Shown: positions 36,032 to 46,485 of the stretch, piece after piece
Position numbering within the stretch: the stretch's first letter is position 1
Layout of the letters: every line of letters starts with the position of its first letter
DNA from: Archangiaceae bacterium
GTDB taxonomy: Bacteria; Myxococcota; Myxococcia; Myxococcales; Myxococcaceae
Reading direction: 5' to 3'
DNA: 64,000 bases
NCBI GenBank assembly: GCA_016714225.1
Contig: JADJNS010000022.1
Location: forward strand, 186,001-250,000
Notes under the pieces: generated by a model
What the model was told of the DNA's origin: nothing
Databases searched by the model: none
The model's input: the letters and a program-made list of their open reading frames with translations, nothing else
Position numbers and translations under genes: made by a program

Positions 36032-37173
36032 GAAGCCTTCATGACTTCACGCGCGATGATCGATCGCTGAACCTCGCTGGTGCCCTCGCCGATCTCGCAG
36101 AGCTTCGCGTCGCGCAGGTAGCGCTCGACGGGGAACTCGCGCGTGTACCCGTAGCCGCCGTGAATCTGCACCGCCTTGTTGCAGGCGCGGGTCGCGGCTT
36201 CAGAGGCGAACAGCTTCGCCATCGACGCCTCGCGGGTGTACGGCTTGCCCGCGTCGGCGAGCGCGGCGGCGCGGTGCACCAACAGCCGCGCGGCGTCGAG
36301 CTCGGTCTTCATGTCGGCGAACATCCACTTCAGGGCCTGGAACTCGGCGATGGGGTGGCCGAACGCGGTGCGCTCGAGCGCGTAGCGGCGCGACTCTTCG
36401 ATCGCCCCGCGGGCCAGGCCGACGCTCAGCGCGCCGATGGTGATGCGGCCGCCGTCGAGAATCTGCAGGGTGTTGAGGAAGCCCTGGTTCACCTCGCCCA
36501 GGCGGCGGCTGTCGGGCACCTCGACGTTCTCGAGAATCAGCTCGGCGGTGTCGCTGCTGCGCATGCCCAGCTTGCCGTGAATGGGCCGCTGGCTGAACCC
36601 CTGCTCGCCCCGCTCGAGAATGAAGGCGGTGATGCCCTTCTGCTTCTTGGCGGCCTCGGTCACCGCCAGAATCACGAACACGTCGCCCACCGTGCCCTGG
36701 GTGATGAACATCTTGGCGCCGTTGAGCACCCAGCGATCGCCCTTCTTCACCGCGGTGGTCTTCATGCCCGCCGCGTCGCTGCCGCTGCCGGGCTCGGTCA
36801 GGCCCCACGCCCCGAGAAACTCGGCGGTGGCGAGCCTGGGCAGGTACTGCTTCTTCTGCGCGTCGTTGCCGAACACCCGAATGTGGCTGGTGCCCAGACC
36901 GTTGTGCGAGGCGACCGTCAGGGCCAGCGAGCCGTCGTAGCGGGCGACCTCTTCGACCGCCACCGCGACCGCGAGCGCGCCCAGGCCGGCGCCGCCGTAT
37001 TCTTCGCCGACGCGAATGCCCATCACGCCCATGGCGCCGAGCTCTTTGACGACCTCGAGGGGAAACTTCTCGGTGTGGTCCCACTCGCGTGCGGCGGGCT
37101 TGACGCGCTTCTCGCAGAAGTCGCGAATCGACGACTGCAGGGCGCGAAGGTCGTCGGGCAGCTCGAAGTCCAT
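36028..37173 (-). CDS. Acyl-CoA dehydrogenase
   Basis: A 381-residue flavoenzyme that introduces the alpha-beta double bond in acyl-CoA. GLTEPGSGSDAAGMKTTA and WVLNGAKMFITQG are FAD/substrate segments. QIHGGYGYTREFPVERYLRDA and EIGEGTSEVQR near the C-terminus are typical of short/branched-chain dehydrogenases, with the Glu of GEGTSE as catalytic base. Candidates are short-chain, isovaleryl- or 2-methylbutyryl-CoA; the exact substrate is not decided. It is the first gene of the meaB-rnc-era-der block, 27 bp after the stop of the gene upstream. Confidence 0.93.
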   Translation of the reverse strand: MDFELPDDLRALQSSIRDFCEKRVKPAAREWDHTEKFPLEVVKELGAMGVMGIRVGEEYGGAGLGALAVAVAVEEVARYDGSLALTVASHNGLGTSHIRVFGNDAQKKQYLPRLATAEFLGAWGLTEPGSGSDAAGMKTTAVKKGDRWVLNGAKMFITQGTVGDVFVILAVTEAAKKQKGITAFILERGEQGFSQRPIHGKLGMRSSDTAELILENVEVPDSRRLGEVNQGFLNTLQILDGGRITIGALSVGLARGAIEESRRYALERTAFGHPIAEFQALKWMFADMKTELDAARLLVHRAAALADAGKPYTREASMAKLFASEAATRACNKAVQIHGGYGYTREFPVERYLRDAKLCEIGEGTSEVQRSIIAREVMKAS

Positions 37174-37200
37174 GAGGGGGTGGGGCTTACAACGGCTCGC

Positions 37201-37800
37201 CTACCACCACCAGACCCAGGGAGCCTCGAGGCCCACCGAGAGGTCGGCCATGAACAGGCTCTTCGACAGGTAGGGGGTGAAGCCGAGCGCCAGCACCAGC
37301 CCGCCCCAGGCGATGTGGCCTACCCGCGCGCGCAGCTCGACCCGTGGGGCGAAGCCGATGCTGCCGCCCGCCGCGCCCAGGCCCATGGTGAGGTGCGCCC
37401 ACGAGAGCGCCGGGCTGTTGGGCCAGGCCAGCGAGATGATGCGCGCGCGCCCCACCAGGCGACCCTCGAGCGCATAGCCCGGGTACCACACGAAGCTGGC
37501 GGCCAGGCCGAGGTGAAACGGGAAGCCGCGGGGCAGCGCGTCTCTGGGCACCCCCAGCGAGAAGTACTCGCTCCACTCGTCACGCGGCACGTCGATGGCG
37601 AGGGTCCACGACATGCCGTGGTGCACCGTCGCGCCGTCCATCGCGAGCACGTAGCTGGGTATGGCCACCGCCGCGATGCGGCTGCGCCAGTAGACCTTCT
37701 CGCAGAGATCGACCTCGCCCTCGCCCGCCAGCGAGCACTCGTGCTCGGCGGCCGAGGCGCTGACTGCGATCACGATGACGAGAAGGCCGGCCCCACGCAC
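37201..37800 (-). CDS. Secreted/envelope protein of unknown function
   Basis: A 199-residue protein from GTG 37800, giving a normal signal peptide (VRGAGLLVIVIAVSASA). A GTG at 37845 would add 15 charged residues. Two Cys follow the cleavage point (EHECS, VDLCE). The rest is rich in alternating hydrophobic and aromatic residues (FHLGLAASFVWYPGYALEG, VELRARVGHIAWGGLVLALG) and ends in WVWWW. That is compatible with a small outer-membrane beta-barrel, since a terminal aromatic is the usual barrel signal. Function unknown. Confidence 0.6.
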   Translation of the reverse strand: MRGAGLLVIVIAVSASAAEHECSLAGEGEVDLCEKVYWRSRIAAVAIPSYVLAMDGATVHHGMSWTLAIDVPRDEWSEYFSLGVPRDALPRGFPFHLGLAASFVWYPGYALEGRLVGRARIISLAWPNSPALSWAHLTMGLGAAGGSIGFAPRVELRARVGHIAWGGLVLALGFTPYLSKSLFMADLSVGLEAPWVWWW

Positions 37801-38273
37801 GACGCGCAGTTTAACGCGTTCACCCGCGTGAAGCGCGACCGGCACGCGAGGTCACCGCCCGCGAGTCGGCAAGAGCTCGTGACCGAGCAGCGTGAGCCCT
37901 CCTTTGCGTCGCCTCACACGTCGCACGCTCGCTGGGGCGCTCGCCTCCGCCTGCTTGCCGCGCTGGGCGGCTCTCGACGTCCCCGCGGTGGCTACCCTGC
38001 GCGGCGCGCGGCGACTGGGTGGGGCCGCCTCGCTTGCGACGGCTCGAAGCGCCTTTGGTTCGCAGACGAGGGCACGGCAGACCCCCCGTGCGCGGCGCCG
38101 AGATCGGTTCTGGGCGGGGGTTTCGTCGCGGGCGACGAAAAGCCCTTCCAGTTCCGAAAGCGGCTGGCGGTTCGACGCTCGTGTGCGCCAGCTGGAGCCT
38201 GCCGCCCCTGTCGGCCCCTCGTGCGGTTGCGGGCTCACCCTGCTCGGTCTCGCTCGACGCGAACGCGGCCTCT
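37801..38273. other. Long intergenic stretch without a convincing gene
   Basis: About 470 bp between the carboxylase and the envelope protein, both on minus. No ORF with a start, RBS and plausible protein is seen. The minus frame running on from the carboxylase is open here but Arg/Ala/Ser-rich and looks like GC-driven read-through. It contains the perfect palindrome at 38121-38140 and GCCTCAC followed by CGTCGCACG (37911-37927), weakly like parts of the repeats at 1150 and 9657. It could be a dispersed non-coding repeat or leader of the envelope gene. Confidence 0.5.
38121..38140. promoter_or_regulatory. Perfect 20-bp palindrome
   Basis: TTTCGTCGC, GG, GCGACGAAA: 9-bp perfect arms. GGGGG before and AAGCCC after can lengthen it as a hairpin. 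Located ~134 bp beyond the carboxylase stop and ~320 bp upstream of the envelope gene. It may be a terminator stem or an operator. Confidence 0.45.
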
Positions 38274-39803
38274 TCAGACCGGAGTCACCATGCGCTTCTT
38301 GCGCTCGGGCAGGCGGTACTGCTCGCGGTAGATGGCGAAGCGCGCCTTGAGCTCGTCGCGCAGGCGGTCTGACGGCACCACGTCGTCGACGATCAGCTCG
38401 GAGGCCAGCTTGTAGATGTCGACGTCGGCCTTGTACTCGTCGCGCAGCTTCTGCACGTAGGCCTGGCGCTCGGCCTCGGGCTTCTCTTGAATCTTGTTGA
38501 AGTAGACCGCGTTCACCGCCGCCTCGGGGCCCATCACCGCGATCATCGCGTTGGGCAGCGCCAGGGTGATGTCGGGGGCGTAGCCGGGGCCGCTCATCGC
38601 GTAGAGGCCGGCGCCGTACGCCTTGCGCACCACCACCGAGATCTTCGGCACCGACGCCTCGCTCACCGCCGAGATCATCTTGGCCCCGGCGCGAATGATG
38701 CCCGCCTTCTCGACCTTGGTGCCGATCATGAAGCCCGGCACGTCGGCGAGGTAGAGCAGCGGCACGTTGAACGCGTCGCACAGCCAGATGAAGCGCGCGG
38801 CCTTGTCGGCGCTGTCGACGAACAGCACCCCGCCCTTGTACTTGGGCTGGTTGGCGACGATGCCGATCACCTGACCGTCGATGCGGCCGAAGCCGGTGAC
38901 CAGCTCTTGCGCGAACAGCTTCTTCACCTCGAACCACGAGCCCTCGTCGATCAGCTCGTTGATCAGCGCGTACATGTCGAACGGCTTGTTCTGATCGGCG
39001 GGGATGATCTCGTCGATGCGCTTGCCGCTGGCCTTGGGGGCCTTCTTCTCGATCGTCGGCGGGTTTTGCGAGAAGTTCGACGGCAGCAGGCGCAGGTAGC
39101 TCTTGGCCGCCTCGATCGCCTCTTTCTCGCTCTTCACCAGTACGTCGCCACAGCCCGAGATCGAGCAGTGCATCTTGGCGCCGCCCATCTCTTCGAGCGT
39201 CACCTTCTCGCCGATCACCATCTCGGCCATGCGCGGCGAGCCGAGGTACATCGACGCGTTGCCGTCGACCATGATGACGATGTCGCAGAACGCGGGAATG
39301 TACGCGCCGCCGGCCGCGCTGGGCCCGAACAGCAGGCACACCTGGGGCACCATGCCCGACAGGTGCACCTCGTTGTAGAAGATGCGGCCCGCGTGGCGCC
39401 GGCCGGGGAACATGTCGACCTGGTCGGTGATGCGCGCTCCGGCACTGTCGACCAGGTAGCAGAGCGGCACCCGCAGGCGGTGCGCGGTCTCTTGAATGCG
39501 CAGAATCTTCTCGACGGTGCGGGCACCCCAACTGCCCGCCTTGATGGTCGAGTCGTTGGCCATGATCGCGATGGTGCGGCCGTCGAGGCGGCCCAGCCCA
39601 ATGACCACGCCGTCGCTGGGCAGGTCGGGGTCGGCGTTGTTCGCCAGCTTGCCGTCTTCGACGAAGGTGCCGGCGTCGACCAGCTGCGCGATGCGCTCGC
39701 GCGCGAAGAGCTTGCCGACCTCTTTGTTCTTCGCGTGGTACTTCTCGGCGCCGCCCTTCTCGACCTGCGCGATCTTCGCCTTCAACGTCTCGTCGAATGA
39801 CAT
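38274..39803 (-). CDS. Acyl-CoA carboxylase beta (carboxyltransferase) subunit
   Basis: A 509-residue protein with two crotonase-fold halves. The first contains GSWGARTVEKI and FGPSAAGGAYIPAFCD (oxyanion region). The second contains LADVPGFMIGTKVEKAGIIRAGAKM and VRKAYGAGLYAMSGPGYAPD. It transfers CO2 from biotin to an acyl-CoA. Members include propionyl-CoA, methylcrotonyl-CoA and glutaconyl-CoA carboxyltransferases. The biotin carboxylase and carrier subunits are not adjacent, so the substrate is not decided; HMG-CoA lyase and acyl-CoA dehydrogenase in the window would suit leucine or propionate routes. It ends RKKRMVTPV. Divergent from the VOC gene across 146 bp. Confidence 0.92.
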   Translation of the reverse strand: MSFDETLKAKIAQVEKGGAEKYHAKNKEVGKLFARERIAQLVDAGTFVEDGKLANNADPDLPSDGVVIGLGRLDGRTIAIMANDSTIKAGSWGARTVEKILRIQETAHRLRVPLCYLVDSAGARITDQVDMFPGRRHAGRIFYNEVHLSGMVPQVCLLFGPSAAGGAYIPAFCDIVIMVDGNASMYLGSPRMAEMVIGEKVTLEEMGGAKMHCSISGCGDVLVKSEKEAIEAAKSYLRLLPSNFSQNPPTIEKKAPKASGKRIDEIIPADQNKPFDMYALINELIDEGSWFEVKKLFAQELVTGFGRIDGQVIGIVANQPKYKGGVLFVDSADKAARFIWLCDAFNVPLLYLADVPGFMIGTKVEKAGIIRAGAKMISAVSEASVPKISVVVRKAYGAGLYAMSGPGYAPDITLALPNAMIAVMGPEAAVNAVYFNKIQEKPEAERQAYVQKLRDEYKADVDIYKLASELIVDDVVPSDRLRDELKARFAIYREQYRLPERKKRMVTPV

Positions 39804-39870
39804 GGGCGTCGGCTAGCAGGCGCTGATATCGCTGCCAACCACGATCGATCTGGGCGGTGAGACGATCTCT

Positions 39871-39890
39871 CCTGACAGCACGCTGTCAGG
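39871..39890. promoter_or_regulatory. 20-bp inverted repeat, candidate operator
   Basis: CCTGACAG, CACG, CTGTCAGG: perfect 8-bp arms in the gap between the divergent carboxylase and the VOC-WYL pair, 60 bp before the VOC ATG. WYL-family regulators commonly control neighbouring genes, so this may be the site of the protein encoded at 40294. Confidence 0.55.
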
Positions 39891-39949
39891 ACGCCGGGCG
39901 CACAGTGCAGACACTCCGCAATCGAGCGGACCTCAAAGAGAGAGCGCCC

Positions 39950-40288
39950 ATGCACAACGTTTCGTACGTCGAGCTGCACACCAAGAACCTCGATCAGGCC
40001 AAGGGCTTCTACGGCGAGCTGTTCGGCTGGAAGTTCAACCCCACCCCGATGACCCCGCGCTACGAGACGCTCGACGGCCCGCAGGCCGGCGGCATCATGG
40101 AAGAGCAGGCCGGCTCGGGCTTCTGGCTGCAGTACGTGAACGTCGAAGACGTCACCGCCTCGGCGAAGAAGGCCGAGCAGCTGGGCGGCAAGGTGCTCAA
40201 GGCCAAGACCGAGGTGCCCGGCCAGGGCTGGTTCGCGATCGTCGCTGATCCCTCGGGCGCCAGCTTCGCCTTGTGGCAGAAGGCCTAG
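39950..40288 (+). CDS. VOC-superfamily (glyoxalase/bleomycin-resistance-like) protein
   Basis: A 112-residue protein from ATG 39950, preceded by AAAGAGAGAG. VSYVELHTKNLDQAKGFYGELFGWKF is the typical beta-alpha-beta opening of a VOC half, and GQGWFAIVADPSGASFALWQ the closing strand. Some metal-ligand positions (His of VELHT) are present, but the catalytic role is unknown. Its stop lies 5 bp before the WYL regulator, so they form an operon, and the regulator may respond to the same small ligand. Confidence 0.85.
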   Translation: MHNVSYVELHTKNLDQAKGFYGELFGWKFNPTPMTPRYETLDGPQAGGIMEEQAGSGFWLQYVNVEDVTASAKKAEQLGGKVLKAKTEVPGQGWFAIVADPSGASFALWQKA

Positions 40289-40293
40289 AGCCC

Positions 40294-41004
40294 ATGCGCC
40301 GCGCCGATCGCCTCTTTCGTCTGGTGCAGCTGCTGCGGAGAAGCCGCCTGGTCACCGCCCAGCGCATCGCGACCGAGCTCGAGGTGAGCGAGCGCACCGT
40401 GTACCGCGACATTCGAGACCTCAGCCTCTCGGGTGTCCCGGTGCGGGGCGAAGCCGGGGTCGGCTACGCGCTGGCCCACGGCTTCGATCTCCCGCCGATG
40501 ACCTTCAACGAAGAAGAGATCGAGGCGCTGGTGCTGGGCGCCCGGGTCGTGCAGGGCTACGCCGACCCTGCCCTCGCGCGCGCCGCCGACGCCGCGCTGG
40601 CCAAGATCGAGATGGTGCTGCCCGAGGGCGCGCGCCTGAGGGTCGCCTCGACCCGCTTGCTCGCGCCGCGCATGAAGCCGGGCGCGACCGCCGGGCCGCT
40701 GGGGGCGGTGCGCGAGGCCCTGCGCTCGAGCCGCAAGCTCGAGCTGCGCTACCGAGACGAGAAGGGCGCGACCAGCAAGCGCACCGTGCGGCCGCTGGCG
40801 ATCGCCTTCTGGGGGAAGATCTGGACGCTCGCGTCGTGGTGCGAGCTGCGACGAGACTTTCGCTCGTTTCGACTCGACCGCATGGCCGAGGCCGAGCTCG
40901 CCGCGGTGTTTCAAGACGAGCCGGGCAAGAGCCTCGACGACTTCATCAAGTGGGTGACCCAGCGCGAGACGCAAGAGCGCGAGGCTGCCGCGCCTCGCCG
41001 CTGA
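40294..41004 (+). CDS. HTH-WYL transcriptional regulator (YafY family)
   Basis: A 236-residue protein from ATG 40294. The N-terminal HTH_11 domain (LVQLLRRSRLVTAQRIATELEVSERTVYRDIRDL) is followed by a wing (GVPVRGEAGVGYAL). The WYL domain contains LELRYRDEKG, RPLAIAFWGKIWTLASWCELRRDFRSFRLDRM. WYL domains bind small ligands or nucleic acid ends. It probably regulates its own operon with the VOC protein through the upstream palindrome. Confidence 0.92.
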   Translation: MRRADRLFRLVQLLRRSRLVTAQRIATELEVSERTVYRDIRDLSLSGVPVRGEAGVGYALAHGFDLPPMTFNEEEIEALVLGARVVQGYADPALARAADAALAKIEMVLPEGARLRVASTRLLAPRMKPGATAGPLGAVREALRSSRKLELRYRDEKGATSKRTVRPLAIAFWGKIWTLASWCELRRDFRSFRLDRMAEAELAAVFQDEPGKSLDDFIKWVTQRETQEREAAAPRR

Positions 41005-41158
41005 CCTCGTCGACGTGCCGAGCCCTTTCGACCCGGCCGCGAAACGCCGGCGGCGCAGCGCCGAAAAGGCCTGCACGGCAGGGTGAAGCCCTTCGACGTT
41101 CAGCTGGGCGTGGCCGGCCTCGGCATCCGCCCGTTTCGCTTCGACCTCGAGGGAAGCC

Positions 41159-43405
41159 TCAGCGCCGCGGCCGCGGCCGGAGCTGCTTCAGCAGCGTCTC
41201 ACGATCGGTGGCCGAGAAACTCAGCTGGTGAAAGGCCTGCTCCAACCGACGCGAATCGCCGAGCGTCGAGAGCACCGTCTCGAGCACATCGATGCGCACC
41301 GCGAGCGGCCCCACCCACTCGTAGCCGTACGCCTCTGCGTCGCGACCGCTCATCACCTCGCGGCTGATGATCGTCGCAGCAGGCGCGCCTTCGGGCCGAG
41401 CCTGGTCCTCCCACAGCGCGCTCAAGACGCAGCGCCGCTCGAGCGCGCCGGAGGTGGCGGCGCCGGCGATGATGAGGAACCGCGCGCCCTCGCGAACGCC
41501 GAGCGCGTCGAGCCGCTGGTGCGACTCGGGGTCGAGGCGCTTGACCTGCTCGAGCAGCTCGGCGTCTCGCCGCGCGATGCCCAGCCCGCGCACGAAGCGC
41601 CAGGCGATCGCCCGCAGCGGGGCCGCCCTGCCCTCGGCCGTCAGCGCCTCGGCGGGGAAAGCGCCCATCGCCTCAAAGACCAGGTCGTGCGCGAAGGCGG
41701 TGAGCCGGCGCTCGAGCAGGGCGCGCTGACCTCCGTTCCACGCGTCGGCGTCGACCAGCGCGGCGGTGGGGGTGTGGCGCTCGGCGCCGCGCACCAGCCG
41801 GCCCAGCGGCTCGCCGTCGAACCCGATGCGGCCCAGCGCGTCGACCTCGAAGGCCTCACTGCGCGCGTCGATCACCTGCTGCACGAAGTCGGCGGCGGTG
41901 GGCCCGGTCTCGTACAGCTTGCCGAGCGCGGCGAACGGCCCGCTCGCCTCGAGAGCGCCCTCGCTGCGCAGGCGCCGGCGACCGCTCTGCGCGGCCTTCT
42001 GCACGAAGCGCTCGACCAGGCGCTGGTGCAGCGTGTCTCCCAGCGCGTCTTCGATGGCGCGCGTCTTCTGCTGCCAGTGCGCGGCGTCGGAGACCCATGA
42101 AGCGCGGTGCGAGATGTACGTCCACGTTCGAATCGCTTCGAGGCGCGCGGTGAGGGTGTGAATGTCGCCGGTCAGATCGTCGAGCGGCGCCACCTGCCTG
42201 CTCAGCCAGTCGTCGCGCAAGCGCCCGCTGCCCTCGCGCAGCTGCAGGTACACGTCTTTCACCAGGCGCACGTGCTCACCCAGCACGCCCTTGCGGAAGT
42301 CGGGAATGCGGCAGACCTCCCACAAGAGCTCGACGCTCTCGCGCCCCTGGACGAGGGCCAGCACCTGGGCATCGTGCGCCACCTCGCGCAGCGCGTCGAA
42401 GTCGTCGGCGCGCTCGACCCGCGAGAACACCTCGTGCTCGGGCGCGACCGCGAGGCTGTCGAGCAGCGCGCGGGGGCTCTCGAAGTCGAGCTCGACGCTT
42501 CGCCACACCAGCCGCTGCACCGCGGGAAACCGGTGGGCCTCGATGGCCGAGACGAGGCGCGCGTCGAGCTCGGGGGCGCTGGTGAGCGTGCCGAACGCGC
42601 CGTCTCGTACGTGGCGGCCGGCGCGCCCCGCGATCTGCCCCAGCTCGTCGACGGTGAGGTCGCGGTGCTCGAAGCCGTCGAACTTCGAGAGGGCCGCGAA
42701 GGCCACCCGCTCGAGGTCGAGGTTCAGCCCCATGCCGATGGCGTCGGTGGCGACCAGGTATTGCACCTCGCCCGACTGGTACATCGCCACCTGCGCGTTG
42801 CGGGTGCGCGGAGACAACCCGCCCAGCACCACCGCGACGCCTCCGCGCAGCTGGCGCAGCGACTGGGCCAGCTCGTAGACCTTGTCGGTCGAGAACGCGA
42901 CCACCGCCGACCGGGCCGGCAGGCTCTTGAGCGACCGCGCCCCGAAGCTGCGCAGCTGCGACAGGCGCTCGGAGCGGTGAAACGAGAGGTCGGGCAGCAG
43001 CCGGCCCATCACCGACCGCATCGTCTCGGCGCCGAGGAACCAGGTCTCTCTGCGCCCGCGGGCGTGCAGCAGCCGGTCGGTGAAGACGTGGCCGCGCTCG
43101 CGGTGCGCACAGAGCTGAATCTCGTCGACGCAGAGAAAGTCGACGGGCTGCCCGATGGGCATCGCCTCGACGGTGCAGACCCAGTACGCGGGGTGGGCGG
43201 GCACCCGCTTCTCTTCGCCGGTGACCAGCGCGACGCGGTCTTCGCCCACCCGCGCGGTGACCCGGTCGTACACCTCGCGGGCGAGCAGCCTCAGCGGCAG
43301 GCCGATCATGCCGCTCTCGTGCTCGAGCATGCGCTCGATCGCGCGGTGCGTCTTGCCGGTGTTCGTCGGGCCCAGCTCGGCGACGAGGAGTGAGGTCGGC
43401 TTCAT
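41159..43405 (-). CDS. SUV3-like superfamily 2 RNA helicase
   Basis: A 748-residue protein. VAELGPTNTGKTHRAIERML is a SUV3-type Walker A (GPTNTGKT), CVDEIQL is motif II (DEIQ rather than DEAD), VAFSTDKVYELA and VVLGGLSPRTRN are the second RecA lobe, ATDAIGMGLNLD is motif V and QIAGRAGRH motif VI. A long helical C-terminal half follows. This pattern is that of mitochondrial Suv3/degradosome helicases and their alphaproteobacterial relatives. Likely unwinds structured RNA for decay. ATG 43405 was chosen because GPTNTGKT must lie close to the N-terminus. It ends in RPRPRR. Stands alone between + strand WYL and minus-strand regulator genes. Confidence 0.88.
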   Translation of the reverse strand: MKPTSLLVAELGPTNTGKTHRAIERMLEHESGMIGLPLRLLAREVYDRVTARVGEDRVALVTGEEKRVPAHPAYWVCTVEAMPIGQPVDFLCVDEIQLCAHRERGHVFTDRLLHARGRRETWFLGAETMRSVMGRLLPDLSFHRSERLSQLRSFGARSLKSLPARSAVVAFSTDKVYELAQSLRQLRGGVAVVLGGLSPRTRNAQVAMYQSGEVQYLVATDAIGMGLNLDLERVAFAALSKFDGFEHRDLTVDELGQIAGRAGRHVRDGAFGTLTSAPELDARLVSAIEAHRFPAVQRLVWRSVELDFESPRALLDSLAVAPEHEVFSRVERADDFDALREVAHDAQVLALVQGRESVELLWEVCRIPDFRKGVLGEHVRLVKDVYLQLREGSGRLRDDWLSRQVAPLDDLTGDIHTLTARLEAIRTWTYISHRASWVSDAAHWQQKTRAIEDALGDTLHQRLVERFVQKAAQSGRRRLRSEGALEASGPFAALGKLYETGPTAADFVQQVIDARSEAFEVDALGRIGFDGEPLGRLVRGAERHTPTAALVDADAWNGGQRALLERRLTAFAHDLVFEAMGAFPAEALTAEGRAAPLRAIAWRFVRGLGIARRDAELLEQVKRLDPESHQRLDALGVREGARFLIIAGAATSGALERRCVLSALWEDQARPEGAPAATIISREVMSGRDAEAYGYEWVGPLAVRIDVLETVLSTLGDSRRLEQAFHQLSFSATDRETLLKQLRPRPRR

Positions 43406-43492
43406 TGCTGCGGGTCGAGGGTCAGACGGAGCGTGGGAGATAACACCGACGCGCATTCAGGGCTCAGCAGGGGTGGGTGATCATCGTGAGCC

Positions 43493-44789
<1,297 letters not shown>

Positions 44790-44818
<29 letters not shown>

Positions 44819-46349
44819 CGTTCTCGCGTTGCGCTCGGGCATCCCCTTCGGTCAGTACCTGCTGCTCGACAAGCTCGCCGTGGGTGGCATGGCCGAGATC
44901 TTTCTCGCCAAGCGCACCGGTGAGGCGGGCTTCGAGAAGACCTGCGTGGTGAAGCGGGTACTGCCCTACCTGGTCGAGAACCCCGAGTTCGTGCGCATGT
45001 TTCTCGACGAGGCGCGGCTCGCGGCGCGGCTCAACCACCCCGGGGTGGTGCAGGTGTTCGAGCTGGGCAGGCACGAGGGCTCGTACTTCATCGCCATGGA
45101 GTACCTGCCCGGCTCGGACCTGGTGGGGCTGCTCAAGAGAGCGGGCGGCCCGCTGCCCATCGACATCGCGCTGCGCCTGGTGGCGCAGGCCGCCGAGCCG
45201 CTGCACTACGCGCACACCTTCGCCGACGAGACGGGGCGCGCGCTCGGCATCGTGCACCGCGACATCTCGCCGTCGAACCTCTTCGTCACCTGCCAGGGCG
45301 CGCTGAAGATTCTGGACTTCGGGGTCGCCTTCGCCCACGTGAGAGATCACCGCACCGAGACCGGGCAGGTGAAGGGCAAGACCCGGTACATGTCGCCCGA
45401 GCAGGCGCTCGGCCAGCCGGTCGATGGGCGCTCAGACGTCTGGGCGCTCGGCGTCGTGGCGTACGAGCTGCTCACCGGCAAGCACCTCTTCGACGGCGCG
45501 ACCGCCGCGCAGATCGCGCTGCAGGTCTGCCAGCTGCCCATCGCCGACGTGCGCACCCTGCGGCCCGAGCTGAGCGACCGGGCGGCGGCGACCGTGATGA
45601 GGGCGCTCGAGCGCGATCGCGAGCGCCGCTGGCCGAACGCGCTCGAGCTGCAACGGGCGCTCGAGGCCGAGCTGCCGGCGTCGTCGACGGGCAACCCCCT
45701 CGCGGCCTGGCTGCGCTCGCTGTTCGGCGACGCCTGGGTGAGCGAGCAGATGGCGCGCTCGCACGTGGCCGCGGGCAGCGTGCGCGCCGGCGGCACCGAG
45801 GCACTGCAGCCCGCGCCGGCTGCCGTCGAAGAGAAGCCCACCACCGCGGTGGTGACGCCTCGGCGGCGCCGGTGGCCCGCCGCGCTGGTGCTGCTGCCGG
45901 TGCTGGCCCTCGCGGCGTGGGCGCTGAGGCCGGCTCCCGTGACTGCCCCGGTCGCGGTCGCGCCGCCCCCTGCTCCACCGCCCGTCGCGGTCGCGGTCGC
46001 CGAGCCGCCGGTCAAGCCTGAGCCGGCTCCGGCTCCGGCCGCTCGGGCTCCGGCTCCGCCGCCGGTCAGGCCGGTCGCCAAGAGCCGCCGCGCCGCGGCG
46101 GCACCCGCGGCTGCGAAGCCCACCGAGGCGGGGAAGCTGACGCTGATCACCAAGCCCTACGCGAAGGTGTTCTTCAAAGACCGCGAGCTGGGCGTGACGC
46201 CGCTCTTCGACGTCGAGCTGCCCGCAGGCAAGCTCACCCTGCGGCTGGTCGGCGAAGACCGCATCGAGCGCACCCTGAGCGTCAGCGTGCAGGCAGATGC
46301 CTCGACCCAGGTGCGCATACCGCTCGAGAAGCTGAGCCGGGCGCCCTGA
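44790..46349 (+). CDS. Membrane Ser/Thr protein kinase with C-terminal PEGA domain
   Basis: A 519-residue protein. The kinase domain has LAVGGMAEIFLAKR (Gly loop), CVVKRVL (Lys), HRDISPSNLFV (catalytic loop), DFGVAF (DFG) and MSPEQAL. A membrane helix (ALVLLPVLALAAWAL) and a Pro/Ala-rich spacer precede a PEGA domain (KPYAKVFFKDRELGVTPLFDVELPAGK) outside the cytoplasm. GTG 44790 with GGCGGAG upstream is preferred; TTG 44829 would also leave the whole kinase domain. Either way the 5' end lies on or within 12 bp of that of the divergent FHA activator, so promoters must lie inside the coding regions. Likely phosphorylates the partner recognised by that FHA domain. Confidence 0.88.
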
Positions 46350-46375
46350 GAGCTGCCCGACTGCGGGCTCAGGGC
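46343..46375 (+). terminator. Strong hairpin at the end of the kinase gene
   Basis: GCCCTGAG (46343-46350) pairs with CTCAGGGC (46368-46375). Inside it GCCCG and CGGGC form a second stem around ACTG. The stop codon is within the first arm. There is no T-tract, but the two-tier stem is the most stable hairpin noticed in this part of the window. Confidence 0.6.
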
Positions 46376-46485
46376 CTCTGCTCAGCGGGCACGGTGCCGC
46401 ACTGGCACTGCCCCGATTCGCGAGGGCACCGCGAGCCGCGATCTCGCGCTCGAACGGAGGCCGTGCGGCCATTCTGAGCCGTGAA

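Noticed and set aside
41083..41367. A 94-codon + strand frame (MKPFDVQLGV...)
   Set aside because: Most of it overlaps the SUV3-like gene antisense, and composition becomes Arg/Ala/Ser-rich; no homologous look.
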